NCBI RefSeq assembly: GCF_008271805.1
Contig: NZ_VSRY01000139.1
Coordinates: 1-64,000 of the forward strand
Length of the DNA stretch: 64,000 bases
Reading direction: 5' to 3'
DNA from: Streptomyces sp. TRM49041
GTDB lineage: Bacteria; Actinomycetota; Actinomycetes; Streptomycetales; Streptomycetaceae
This document shows positions 26,790 through 35,003 of this stretch, piece after piece; position 1 is the stretch's first letter, and each line of letters starts with the position of its first letter. Below the pieces are notes generated by a model. It saw only the letters and a list, made by a program, of their open reading frames with translations, did no database searches and was not told the DNA's origin. Position numbers and translations under genes: made by a program.

Positions 26790-27230
26790 ATGTGGGATGA
26801 GGAGCGGGAGCGTCACCTCGAGGATCAGCAGCGGTGGGGCGACACCCACCGCGGCCCGACCCGAAGCCGGGGAGGCTGCTGCTCGTTGGCGGCTCTGCTC
26901 GTCCTCGCCTACCCCGCCTATCTGCTGTACGAGTATGCGCACCGCGACAGGGTCCGGACGAGCACCGTGGTGGTCTGCCGGAAGGGAGAGTCGGGCGGTG
27001 AGCTGACCATGACCACCAGCTCGGGCACCTTCCGCTTCGTCGACTCCGGTCCCTCGACCGCGCGGACGTCCTACGACGAGGTCAGGGTGGGTTGGATGTA
27101 CGAGGTCGCCTACCAGGGTGGCCGTACGCCCGGTGCGACCCCGTTGGAAGTACGGGCACTGACGCCGCGGTCCGCAGTGTCCGGCGCAGAGTTGCGCCAC
27201 GCCTGTGCCGGAGTTCAGGCCCCGTCCTGA
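26790..27230 (+). CDS. Small single-pass membrane protein, unknown function
   Basis: The 146-residue protein has a highly charged N-terminus (MWDEERERHLEDQQRWGDTH), one membrane helix (CSLAALLVLAYPAYLLYEYA, about 31-50), and an outer domain of about 95 residues with beta-strand character (TSTVVVCRKGESGGELTMTT, GTFRFVDSGPSTARTSYDEV, YEVAYQGGR). It is not a family I recognise. Its 3' end overlaps by 16 bases the 3' end of the NLR gene on the other strand, so the two are tightly convergent. Whether it belongs to that system is unknown. Confidence 0.6.
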   Translation: MWDEERERHLEDQQRWGDTHRGPTRSRGGCCSLAALLVLAYPAYLLYEYAHRDRVRTSTVVVCRKGESGGELTMTTSSGTFRFVDSGPSTARTSYDEVRVGWMYEVAYQGGRTPGATPLEVRALTPRSAVSGAELRHACAGVQAPS

Positions 27231-29560
27231 GGCTCCACCAGGTCACACCAGGTGGCGAGTTCGGCTCGGGTCGCTATGGTGGCCGGGTGGTCGGGGCCAA
27301 GGACGCGTTCGCGGTCGGCGAGCAGCCCGGCGAGTGCGGTGACGGCGCCGGCCGTGTCTCCCGCCGTGCCCTGCCAGCGGGCCAGGTCGTGGCGGGTGGT
27401 GAGCACGTGCGGATGGTCCGGGCCCAGTACGCGCATCCGGTGTTCGAGGAGGTCGGTGAACGCTTCGACGGCACCCGGAGCGTCGCCCGCCTCGCCGCGC
27501 CAGAAGGCCACGCCGTGCCATGCTGCCAGGGTCAACGGATGATCGGTGCCGAGGACGCGTTCTCGGTCGACCACCAGGTGGGCGAACGCGTCGGCGGCAC
27601 CGGAAGGATCGTCCGAGCGGCCCTGCCAGCGGGCGAGGTTGCCGCGGGCGGCCAGCGTGTCGACGCAGTCGGGACCGAGCACACGGCCCATGGTGCGGAC
27701 GAGTTCGGCGGTCATGGTCGCGGCGCCGCCCGTATCCCCCGCCTCACCCCGCCAGCGGGCGAGATGGCTGCGTACGGTGAGGGCCTGGCGGCTCTCGGGC
27801 CCCAGGACGCGTTCGCAGTCGTGCAGGAGGTCGGCGAGCCCGCCCGCGGCACCCGCCGCGTCGCCCGCCTGCCCGCGCCACGAGGCGTGCTCGAAGCGCG
27901 CCGTGTGCGTCGCGCGGTCATCGGCTCCGAGTCGCTCGGCGGCTGTATGGGCGAGCTCGTGGAAGTACTGGGTGGCGGCCGTGACGTAGCCGCTCTCCCC
28001 GAGGCTCGTGCCCAGGCGGAACAGCAGGGCGTGGGCGCCCGGCTCCCACAGTGCCTCGGGGCTGTGCCGCAGCAACGCGTCCGCGTTCGTGCGCAGTGCC
28101 CCCGCGAGTACGGTGTCGCGCTGGATCTCGGGCCAGGCCGCGGCGAGTGCGTCGGCGGCCGTGCGGGCCACCTGGTGGCGGCGCTCCTCCGACAGCCCGT
28201 CGCGGACGGAACGCTGGACGAGCTGGTGCACGCGGATCGCGTGATGGGGCGTGTCGGGTATGTGCTCGAGAAGGCTGAGCCGGTTCAGGACCCTCAACGC
28301 GCCGGTGACCTGATCGGCGGGAAGCGGCTCGGCGGCGGTGCCGAGATGGACCAGCACCGGTGCCGCACTCATGACGGCGCCGGGGATCCCGTTGGGGTCG
28401 AGCATCGCGGCCAGGTGAAGGACCCGGGGTGCCAAACCCCCGGGCCGCATGGTGCCGGCACGGTCGATGGAAAGGGACCAGGTTGCCGCCGCCGTGGTCG
28501 CCTGGTCGTCAGGGAGGAAGCCGCCCTCCTCGGGCATCGTGTCGCGGAGTTTCGTCGTGCGTGCGGCGAGCAGCCTGCGGTACGCGGCGCAGTCGAGGCC
28601 CTCGTCGACGAGGTGGGCGGCGGCCTGCGACAGCGCCAGCGGCAGATACCCCAGGTCCGCGGCCAGGGCTGCCAGCTCCGCGGGAGGTTCTCGACGGTCG
28701 CGGGCGGCCAGAACCTCCGTGAGGTACGAGACGGCCTCCTGCGCAGTGAACAGGCCCACGGTCACCATCCGTCTCCCGTGTCCGCTCAACGCGGCGTCCT
28801 TGCGGCGGGTCGTGACCAAAGTACGGCCCAGGGGATTGCCGGGGGGCCACAGTCCGCGCATGTCCGCCAGCTCGGACAGGTCGTCCAGGACGATCAGCCA
28901 CCGACAGCGCGGGGATCGCGGTTTGGGTTCGAGCCAGGCGAGGAACTCCCGGGCGGCCTGCTCCGGCCGCTCCGGGTCGGCGCCCAGAACGTCGGCCGCG
29001 GCGTGTGCGTAGCCCGACAGGACTTCGGCGCGGCTGCTCGCGGTCACCCACAACAGCAGATCGACCGCGCGCTCCCGCCACGCTCGGCGCGCGTACTCGG
29101 CGGCGAGCTGCGTCTTGCCTACACCGCCCAGCCCGGAGAGGACCTGATGGAGCACCGCAGTCCCACCATTCCCCACAGCCGTGTGCAGCAGCCCGGACAC
29201 GGCCCGGTACTGGAAAGCCAGAGCACGGGGCGGGATGACACCGACCTGGTGCGGCAGGTGCTTCCGGGCCCGCGGCGCCTCCTGGTGCACGACGGTCAGC
29301 GCATGGATATAGCCGCTGTTGGCCACGGCCCCACGCCCGGACGCCGTGGCGTTGCCGGTGCCCGCAACGCTCACGGTGCCGGACTGCCGCCCGTCACCGG
29401 ACGGTTCCGGTCCCCGGTAGCCGGTCGTCGCCCTCCCTCCGTCGCCGGCCTCGGCGTCCCCCGTGTCCGCCACTTCCACGGAGGGCCCCGGCGCCCCCGG
29501 CTCGGCTTCCGAACCCATGGCCCCGGCACGCGTGTCAGCACATCCTTCGTCGGACCTCAT
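27215..29560 (-). CDS. NLR-like NB-ARC ATPase with tetratricopeptide repeats
   Basis: A 781-residue STAND ATPase. Residues 1-100 are low-complexity and hold two copies of a Thr-Gly/Ala motif, DTGDAEAGDGGRATTGY (32-48) and GTGNATASGRGAVANSGY (67-84). The NB-ARC module follows: P-loop SGLGGVGKT (142-150), LLWVTASS, Walker B RWLIVLDDLSE, GRTLVTTRR, GYLPLALSQAAAHL (the GxP motif), then a winged-helix part (IRVHQLVQRSVRD). From about residue 530 there are repeated 42-residue units built on RVLGPDHPxTLxTRxxLARW, i.e. NLR-type TPRs. Such proteins sense a ligand with the repeats, oligomerise and recruit an effector. The upstream gene (29575-29943, same strand, 14 bases apart) encodes a membrane protein with the same motif and is the likely effector. 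Confidence 0.9.
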   Translation of the reverse strand: MRSDEGCADTRAGAMGSEAEPGAPGPSVEVADTGDAEAGDGGRATTGYRGPEPSGDGRQSGTVSVAGTGNATASGRGAVANSGYIHALTVVHQEAPRARKHLPHQVGVIPPRALAFQYRAVSGLLHTAVGNGGTAVLHQVLSGLGGVGKTQLAAEYARRAWRERAVDLLLWVTASSRAEVLSGYAHAAADVLGADPERPEQAAREFLAWLEPKPRSPRCRWLIVLDDLSELADMRGLWPPGNPLGRTLVTTRRKDAALSGHGRRMVTVGLFTAQEAVSYLTEVLAARDRREPPAELAALAADLGYLPLALSQAAAHLVDEGLDCAAYRRLLAARTTKLRDTMPEEGGFLPDDQATTAAATWSLSIDRAGTMRPGGLAPRVLHLAAMLDPNGIPGAVMSAAPVLVHLGTAAEPLPADQVTGALRVLNRLSLLEHIPDTPHHAIRVHQLVQRSVRDGLSEERRHQVARTAADALAAAWPEIQRDTVLAGALRTNADALLRHSPEALWEPGAHALLFRLGTSLGESGYVTAATQYFHELAHTAAERLGADDRATHTARFEHASWRGQAGDAAGAAGGLADLLHDCERVLGPESRQALTVRSHLARWRGEAGDTGGAATMTAELVRTMGRVLGPDCVDTLAARGNLARWQGRSDDPSGAADAFAHLVVDRERVLGTDHPLTLAAWHGVAFWRGEAGDAPGAVEAFTDLLEHRMRVLGPDHPHVLTTRHDLARWQGTAGDTAGAVTALAGLLADRERVLGPDHPATIATRAELATWCDLVEPQDGA

Positions 29561-29574
29561 TGCGGCACCGGCCC

Positions 29575-29943
29575 TCAGTCGTATTCGATGCCGGTCGAGG
29601 CAGCGCTGCCCGGGCCGTGTGCCGCGGCGTCACCGGTCCGCTCGGCCCGCGCAGAACCGGCCCCGTCGGCGGCTCCGCGACGCCGTATCCCCGTACGAGC
29701 CGCTCCCCCATCCGTACTCTCGGCCTCTCCCGTGTCGACGACCGTGTCGTCCGGCCCTGCCGGTGGTCCGCCCGATGGCTGAAGCAGCGCCCATACCACC
29801 GCCGCTACGCCCGTACCGGCCTGGATCGACGCGCCCACGAACTGCCCGGTGTCAGGACTGTCGAGCAGCCACACCACGGGCGTCAACGCCGTGACCAGCA
29901 ACGCCACCACGATAATGAGGATTCTTCGGCCGCCCCGCACCAT
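29575..29943 (-). CDS. Two-helix membrane protein with NLR-matching repeat tail (candidate effector)
   Basis: A 122-residue protein. Two predicted membrane helices (ILIIVVALLVTALTPVVWLL at 8-27 and GASIQAGTGVAAVVWALL at 37-54) are followed by a 68-residue hydrophilic tail. The tail has two copies of a motif, DTGEAESTDGGAARTGI (70-86) and RTGDAAAHGPGSAASTGI (102-119). These match the two motif copies at the N-terminus of the adjacent NLR protein. AAGGGGG-type Shine-Dalgarno sequence just upstream fixes the start at ATG 29943, not the longer 30006. The stop is 14 bases before the NLR start, so the two form an operon. It is not a known family. A role as membrane-active effector triggered by motif pairing is inferred. 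Confidence 0.75.
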   Translation of the reverse strand: MVRGGRRILIIVVALLVTALTPVVWLLDSPDTGQFVGASIQAGTGVAAVVWALLQPSGGPPAGPDDTVVDTGEAESTDGGAARTGIRRRGAADGAGSARAERTGDAAAHGPGSAASTGIEYD

Positions 29944-30170
29944 GTGTGCCCCCTTGGCGTGACCCCCTGTGCGTCGCGGCTCCCCCTCGACGCACCGCCT
30001 GGGCAAAGGCTTCCCCGCTCCTCGCTGCCGTACACGGTGGTCCGTGCCGCATCAGGATCGTGCGAGTGGACGCCGCAGGCGGGGACAGCCCCGTATCCTC
30101 ACCGCGTCCCTGCACGGATCGAGACCACGCACACGGCGCCCTCGGGACGGCGTCTGAGCCGCGCCGCCGG

Positions 30171-31020
30171 TCACCGGACTCCGTAGCCAGCGCTGTTGTC
30201 GCCTGCGACCCGGCTCCCGAGGACGTCCAGACCGCCGGCACGACTTCCCGACGGCGGGCGGCGTCTCCCAGCGCCATGAACAGCGGCTCGGCGCCGACGG
30301 ACAGGGTGACTAAGTCGGCTTCGCGTTCGTAGCGTCGGTGGAGTCGGCGGCAGCCGACGAGCCGGGGCATGGTGCGTTCGATGGTCCAGCGGTGGCGGCC
30401 CAGCCGTTGTGAAGTCTCGATGCCTTTGCGGGCGATGCGGTGGGTGATGCCGCGCTCGCGTAACCATCGCCGCAGGTGGGAGTAGTCGTATCCCATGTCG
30501 CCGTGTAGCTTGCCTGGCTTGCGCCGTCTGCGTCCGCGACGGGACCGGATTGGCGGTATGCCCTTCACCAGCGGGATCAGGGCCTGACTGTCGTGCAGGT
30601 TCGCCGCCGGGATCCCGACAGAGATGGACAGACCTGTCCGCTCGGTGATCAAGTGGATCTTTGAGCGTACTTGCCCCGGTCGACAGGAGTCGGACCTGTC
30701 AGGTCCCCCCTTTCAGGGCCCGCATGTTCACCGAGTCGATCGCGCAGCGGGACCAGTCCAGCTCGCCGCGGGCGCCGAGCTCATCGAGCACCACGCGGTG
30801 GAGTTTGGCCCACACCCGAGCCTGCGACCACTCGCTGAACCGCCGGTGAGCCGTTGCCCCCTGACAAGCCGAAGGACGCTGTCGGCAGCTGCTGCCACGT
30901 ACAGCCCGACGTGGCCACGAACACGATCGCCGCCAGCACCTCCGGTCGCCATGCCGACGCCGACCATCGCCCTGAGGCCGACACGGCGCGTCCAGCACCA
31001 CCCGCTGGCGAACTGTCGCG
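30171..31020 (-). mobile_element. IS5-family transposase, degenerate
   Basis: From about 31010 downward on the minus strand, frames give EVLAAIVFVATSGCTWQQLP, then RVWAKLHRVVLDELGARGEL DWSRCAIDSVNMRALKGGT. Then come ITERTGLSISVGIPAANLHD SQALIPLVKGIPPIRSRRGR and GDMGYDYSHLRRWLRERGIT to RTMPRLVGCRRLHRRYEREA. These are the N-terminal, DDE and C-terminal parts of an IS5 (IS427-type) transposase. Stops and at least two frameshifts separate them. The C-terminus after RYEREAD is scrambled. Confidence 0.85.
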
Positions 31021-31021
31021 C

Positions 31022-31489
31022 CTACGACTTGCTTGAGCAGTCGGTCTCGGTCCAGATCGCCCGGAGGTCACGGCAGACAATGGTGAGTGTGCCCTCCCAG
31101 CAGGCGACTTCGTGGCTGCAGCCGTCCCTGTGCGGCAGGACCTCGTCGAGAATCACCGCCCCGGGGTCCGCCCCTCGGTCCTCGTCGACAGGATCGATGG
31201 CGAAGCTAGACACCCCTGTGTAGCGGATGACGAGGTCTCGGTCATGTTTCCAGCAGTTGTGCTGGAACTCGACCTCCATCTCCTCGCCGCCGGCGCCCCG
31301 GACGGCCCCAAGCGTCAGGTCCTTCACACATCGCCTGCTCTGGAAGTCGTAGTGGTCCCTGTCAGTGGCGAAGGCCCGAGCACCCGGCGGCAGATCACCG
31401 GAGATCGAGGGCAGATGGTCAAGGTAGCGAGCCGGGTCCAAGACTCCTGACAGGTCGCCGACCTGCGCATCGAGATTGACGTACTCCAT
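31022..31489 (-). CDS. Uncharacterised 155-residue protein
   Basis: An intact frame from ATG 31489 between IS fragments. The protein is acidic and soluble: MEYVNLDAQVGDLSGVLDPA RYLDHLPSISGDLPPGARAF, then RCVKDLTLG, MEVEFQHNCWKHDRDLVIRY TGVSSF and GCSHEVACWEGTLTIVCRDL. The last strands resemble small stand-alone immunity-like or DUF proteins, with several Cys and His. I do not recognise the family. Its end lies against the IS5 remnant, so the 3' flank is not native. No toxin gene is visible nearby. Confidence 0.6.
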   Translation of the reverse strand: MEYVNLDAQVGDLSGVLDPARYLDHLPSISGDLPPGARAFATDRDHYDFQSRRCVKDLTLGAVRGAGGEEMEVEFQHNCWKHDRDLVIRYTGVSSFAIDPVDEDRGADPGAVILDEVLPHRDGCSHEVACWEGTLTIVCRDLRAIWTETDCSSKS

Positions 31490-31566
31490 CGACCTTCGCC
31501 CCTGCTCGTGGCTTCCTACTGGCCGACGAATCGTCGCACGGACTCACCAAATGAGATGACGTCTAA

Positions 31567-31915
31567 GTGATCGACCACCTGCGCGAGAAGGGTCGCGGGG
31601 TCGATCCGATCTGCCGGATCCTGCAGCTGTCGCCGTCGACGTACTTCGCCCGCAAGAAGCGGCCGAAGTCGGCCCGAAGCCTCCGCGACGAGCAACTCAT
31701 GCCGCTGATCGAACAGCTTCACGCCGACTCCGGTGGCACCTATGGCGCCCGCCGGATCACCCGCGCACTGCGATGCAAGGGGATCGTCGTGGCCCGCCGC
31801 ACGGTCGAGCGGCTGATGCGCGAGCTGGGTCTGGAGGGCGTCATCCGCCGTCGGCGGCGGACCACTGTCCCCGATCCGTCGGCGCCCCGCCCGCCGGACC
31901 TGGTCGACCGGGACT
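31567..31915 (+). mobile_element. IS3-family OrfB N-terminal fragment
   Basis: MIDHLREKGRGVDPICRILQ LSPSTYFARKKR, then DEQLMPLIEQLHADSGGTYG ARRITRALRCKGIVVARRTV and ERLMRELGLEGVIRRRRRTT form the start of an IS3-type OrfB (HTH_21 domain). It ends at about 31915, before the rve catalytic core, where a fragment of an IS5 transposase begins on the other strand. The junction shows that one element was joined to another. Confidence 0.88.
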
Positions 31916-32080
31916 TCCGAGGTGGCAACGAACAGAATCGCGGCCAGGACTCCGCGATCGTCAGCCCTCCGACGTCCACCGCCTTGCGGACGCACCGGCG
32001 CCTCGGGCTTCACTCGAAGGAAAGGATCCCACAACTGTCTGGCACCAGCTGCCGCACCAACTCCCTGCCATGACAACGAG
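31905..32080 (-). mobile_element. IS5-family transposase N-terminal fragment (second copy)
   Basis: Minus-strand LWDPFLRVKPEAPVRPQGGG then RRRADDRGVLAAILFVATS is the N-terminus of the same IS5 type as the element at 30171-31020. It is cut at VATS by the IS3 junction. The 200 bases from 32081 to 32287 hold nothing recognisable. Confidence 0.8.
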
Positions 32081-32287
32081 GACCCCGGCCAACCGTCGAC
32101 AGGAAGGTACTCGATGCCGGCACGAACGACTCCGGCAAGCATCTTCGAGGGGGCATGACCGACCATGACCGACTACCTGCAGGCCGTCGCCGCTCAAGGC
32201 CGGTCCGCACGGGTCGGGGCGGCTCTCCACGAGGACAAGTGAGTAGCGCGTGCCGAGGGGACCGGCCGGGTTCCGGGGTGGATCGGA

Positions 32288-33559
32288 TCAGTCGCGTTCG
32301 ACGATGGCGTTCAACTCCCGCGTCAGGCGCTCTACGGCGTCCTCGGGTGTCTCCCTCTGGGCCAGGGTGTCGTGGACCACCGCCTGGATTACGCTGCTCA
32401 CCTGTTCGTACTGCGTGCTCTTCGGCCGCGGCTGGGCCGCCAGCACGCTGTCGCGCAGAGTCGGCAGATACGGGAACCGGCGCACCAGGGACGGGTCCTC
32501 GTACACGTCGGCCCGCACAGGTGCGAGCCCGCCTTCGGTGAGCATCCGGCGCTGGACCTTCTCGCTGGTCAGATAGGCGAGCAAGTCGGTTGCCGACGCC
32601 TTGTTCGGGGAGTTCTCGTTGATCGCCAGGTTCGACCCTCCCAGGACGCCGACGGCGGACTCGTTCAGACCGGGCAGCGGGGCCACATCGAACTTGCCCG
32701 CCACCTTCGAGTCCTTCCCGCTGGCCAGTGGGTAGACGTAAGCCCAGTTGCGCAGGAAGAGCAGGTTGCCGTCTTGGAATGCCTTGCGGGACTCCTCCTC
32801 CTTGTAGGTGAGCGCCTCCCTGGGGATCCATCCGTCGCGCACGCCGTCGGCCAGGAAGGCCAGGGCCTTGCGCGTCTTCTCGGAGTCCACCGTCACCCTG
32901 GTGCCGTCGTCCGAGAGGATCGAGCCGCCGGCCGACTGCACGGCCTCGGTGGCGTTGACCGTGAGCCCCTCATACGGCAGGAACTGCCCCGCGTAGCCCT
33001 GGAGGCCGTACTTCGGAGCCACCGTCTTCGCCAGGTGCTCCAGCTCCGCCCAGGTGCGCGGTGGGCGCTCGCCGGCCCGGTCGAGGATGTCCTTGCGGTA
33101 GTAGAGCATCCCGGCGTTGGTGATGTACGGCAATGAGTACAGTTCCCCGTCAAGGGTCGCGGTGTTCACGACGGGCGGCAGGAATTCCTTGATCGGGAAT
33201 CGGTCGGCGTTCAGCCGTGCGAGCCAGCCCGCGGCGGCGAACTCCACCGTCCACGCCACATCGAGGTCGAGCACGTCGAAGCGGTCGCTGCCCGATCGCA
33301 GGTGGCTGGCCATTTGGGCGCGTGCCTCGTCCGAAGACCAGGGGAATTGCAGCAGGGTGACCTTCTCGGTCGGGTGAGTACGGTTCCACTCGGCCAACAC
33401 ACCTCGCGTGTAGCCGGACGGGTCCGCGCTCGCGACCATCGTGAGGGGACCACGGCCATCCGATCCGCCTTGGTTTCCCGAGGAACATGCGCCCACGGAA
33501 GCCGCGAAGATCAGCGCCGTGGCCAGAAGGCCCCCGATCGGAGCACGATTCCGCCGCAT
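32288..33559 (-). CDS. Extracellular solute-binding lipoprotein (family 1, sugar type)
   Basis: A 423-residue ABC-transporter binding protein. It has a lipoprotein signal (PIGGLLATALIFAASVGAC with lipobox Cys near 25) and then the SBP_bac_1 fold: LTMVASADPSGYTRGVLAEW, FDVLDLDVAWTVEFAAAGWL, YSLPYITNAGMLYYRKDILD, RTWAELEHLAKTVAPKYGLQ and NLAINENSPNKASATDLLAY. It binds oligosaccharides or similar solutes at the outer membrane face and hands them to permeases. No permease genes are adjacent, so it is an orphan or its partners were lost. The start is at MRRNRAPIGG, close to the signal core, rather than 33604. Confidence 0.9.
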   Translation of the reverse strand: MRRNRAPIGGLLATALIFAASVGACSSGNQGGSDGRGPLTMVASADPSGYTRGVLAEWNRTHPTEKVTLLQFPWSSDEARAQMASHLRSGSDRFDVLDLDVAWTVEFAAAGWLARLNADRFPIKEFLPPVVNTATLDGELYSLPYITNAGMLYYRKDILDRAGERPPRTWAELEHLAKTVAPKYGLQGYAGQFLPYEGLTVNATEAVQSAGGSILSDDGTRVTVDSEKTRKALAFLADGVRDGWIPREALTYKEEESRKAFQDGNLLFLRNWAYVYPLASGKDSKVAGKFDVAPLPGLNESAVGVLGGSNLAINENSPNKASATDLLAYLTSEKVQRRMLTEGGLAPVRADVYEDPSLVRRFPYLPTLRDSVLAAQPRPKSTQYEQVSSVIQAVVHDTLAQRETPEDAVERLTRELNAIVERD

Positions 33560-33717
33560 CGGTTCCTCCCGGCCCATCGGTGCCTGCCGCCTCATCCGGT
33601 GCATGCATATCGGTTAGGCAAGGCGGATAATGGATAGGGGAATCTGGCCGTGGGCAATACGGCTCACGGCCGGAGGTGTCCACTCAGCAAGAAGGTATTC
33701 CAGGAGGGAGGACCCCG

Positions 33718-34218
33718 GTGCGTCTTCCCCTCTTGGCTCTCCTCGCGAAAGGCCCGGCTCACGGGTACGAACTCAAGCAGTCCCTGGAGAAGCTTCTAGG
33801 GACAGCATATCCCGAGCCTAATATCGGACAGATCTACGTCACGCTCGGTAGGCTGGAAAAGGCTGGGCTGATCGAAGGGACGGATGTCGCCCAGTCGACC
33901 CGGCCGAACAAGCGGATCTACCAGCTGACCCCTGCTGGACGCGACGCTGTGGCCTCATGGCTCAAGGAACCGGCCGAGGAGCCGCGGTTGCGGGACGAGT
34001 TCTTTCTGAAGCTCGCCCTCGCGCCCGACACGGAGAAACGGATCGCCCTGATCAACATGCAGCGGCGTCACTACCTCAACACCATGCGTGACCTGTCCAA
34101 GCTGGCCGCGTCCGAGGACCGGGACAACCGTTTCTCGCAGCTGCTGATCGAGGGCGCGATGCTCCACCTGCAGGCGGACCTCGACTGGCTCGAACGCTGC
34201 CAGGAGGACCTGGAATGA
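33718..34218 (+). CDS. PadR-family transcriptional regulator
   Basis: A 166-residue repressor. The winged helix is [57 protein letters not shown] (residues 2-85), and a PadR_C-like helical C-terminus ([37 protein letters not shown]) dimerises. The GTG at 33718 is chosen over 33676 because GGAGGGAGG at 33702-33710 is well spaced only for the former. The gene overlaps the ABC ATPase by ATGA and probably represses this efflux operon. A GATAAT-like -10 box is near 33626-33631 in the shared promoter gap with the divergent binding-protein gene. Confidence 0.9.
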   Translation: MRLPLLALLAKGPAHGYELKQSLEKLLGTAYPEPNIGQIYVTLGRLEKAGLIEGTDVAQSTRPNKRIYQLTPAGRDAVASWLKEPAEEPRLRDEFFLKLALAPDTEKRIALINMQRRHYLNTMRDLSKLAASEDRDNRFSQLLIEGAMLHLQADLDWLERCQEDLE

Positions 34219-35003
34219 GTGACGAAGCCCCTCCCGTCACGGCAGGCGGGAGCACCTCCGCCGATTCCGAACCCATCGTGCGAGCACAGGGCCTGGTCAA
34301 GACGCACCAGGCCGACGGTGTCCCCGTGAAAGCCGTACGCGGTGTCGATCTGCGCGTGGAGCGCGGCGAGTTCCTTGCCATCACCGGGCCCTCGGGAGCC
34401 GGCAAGTCAACCTTGCTCCACCTGCTCGGTGGCCTTGACCGGCCGGACAGTGGACAGATCTGGCTCGGGGACAAACGGGTCGACACCTACGGTGAGGCCC
34501 GCTGGGCCGTGCTGCGCCGCCGAAGTATCGGCATCGTCTTCCAGTTCTTCAACCTGATATCCAACCTGAGCGTGGCCGACAACGTCGAGCTGCCGGCGCT
34601 GCTTGCCGGGTACTCGACCCGGGAGGCCCGTCAGGCACGCGCCGGGCTGTTGGCAGAGCTGGGCCTGGAGGGCAGGGAGCGCAGCGTGCCGGGCGAGCTC
34701 TCCGGCGGTGAGCAGCAGCGGGTCGCGCTCGCCCGCGCGCTGGTCAACCACCCCACCCTGCTCCTGGCGGACGAACCCGCGGGCAGCCTTGACAGCAAGG
34801 GCACCCGGGAGGTCCTCCGGCTGCTCTCCCGCTACCACGAGCGCGGCCAGACCATCGTGATGGTGACGCATGACGCCCGGCTGGCCAGCGCCGCGGACCG
34901 GGTGATCCACCTCTTCGACGGGCGGATCGTCGACGAGGCCACGTTCGGCAAGGAGCCCCCACGCGCGGGGGGCGTCGCCGGCACGATCGAACTGAAAGGC
35001 TGA
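34215..35003 (+). CDS. ABC transporter ATP-binding protein (MacB/LolD type)
   Basis: A 262-residue ATPase. Walker [10 protein letters not shown] is at 58-66; the Q-loop is in [11 protein letters not shown]; the signature LSGGEQQR is near 157-164; Walker B is [13 protein letters not shown] near 178-190; the switch His is in MVTHDARLA. The subfamily is that of MacB/LolD/FtsE ATPases that pair with FtsX-type permeases. It has a 20-residue N-terminal extension. It is translationally coupled to the PadR gene (ATGA) and adjoins the permease gene, whose GTG follows its stop directly. It energises export of an antimicrobial or lipid-type substrate. Confidence 0.95.
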   Translation: MSDEAPPVTAGGSTSADSEPIVRAQGLVKTHQADGVPVKAVRGVDLRVERGEFLAITGPSGAGKSTLLHLLGGLDRPDSGQIWLGDKRVDTYGEARWAVLRRRSIGIVFQFFNLISNLSVADNVELPALLAGYSTREARQARAGLLAELGLEGRERSVPGELSGGEQQRVALARALVNHPTLLLADEPAGSLDSKGTREVLRLLSRYHERGQTIVMVTHDARLASAADRVIHLFDGRIVDEATFGKEPPRAGGVAGTIELKG

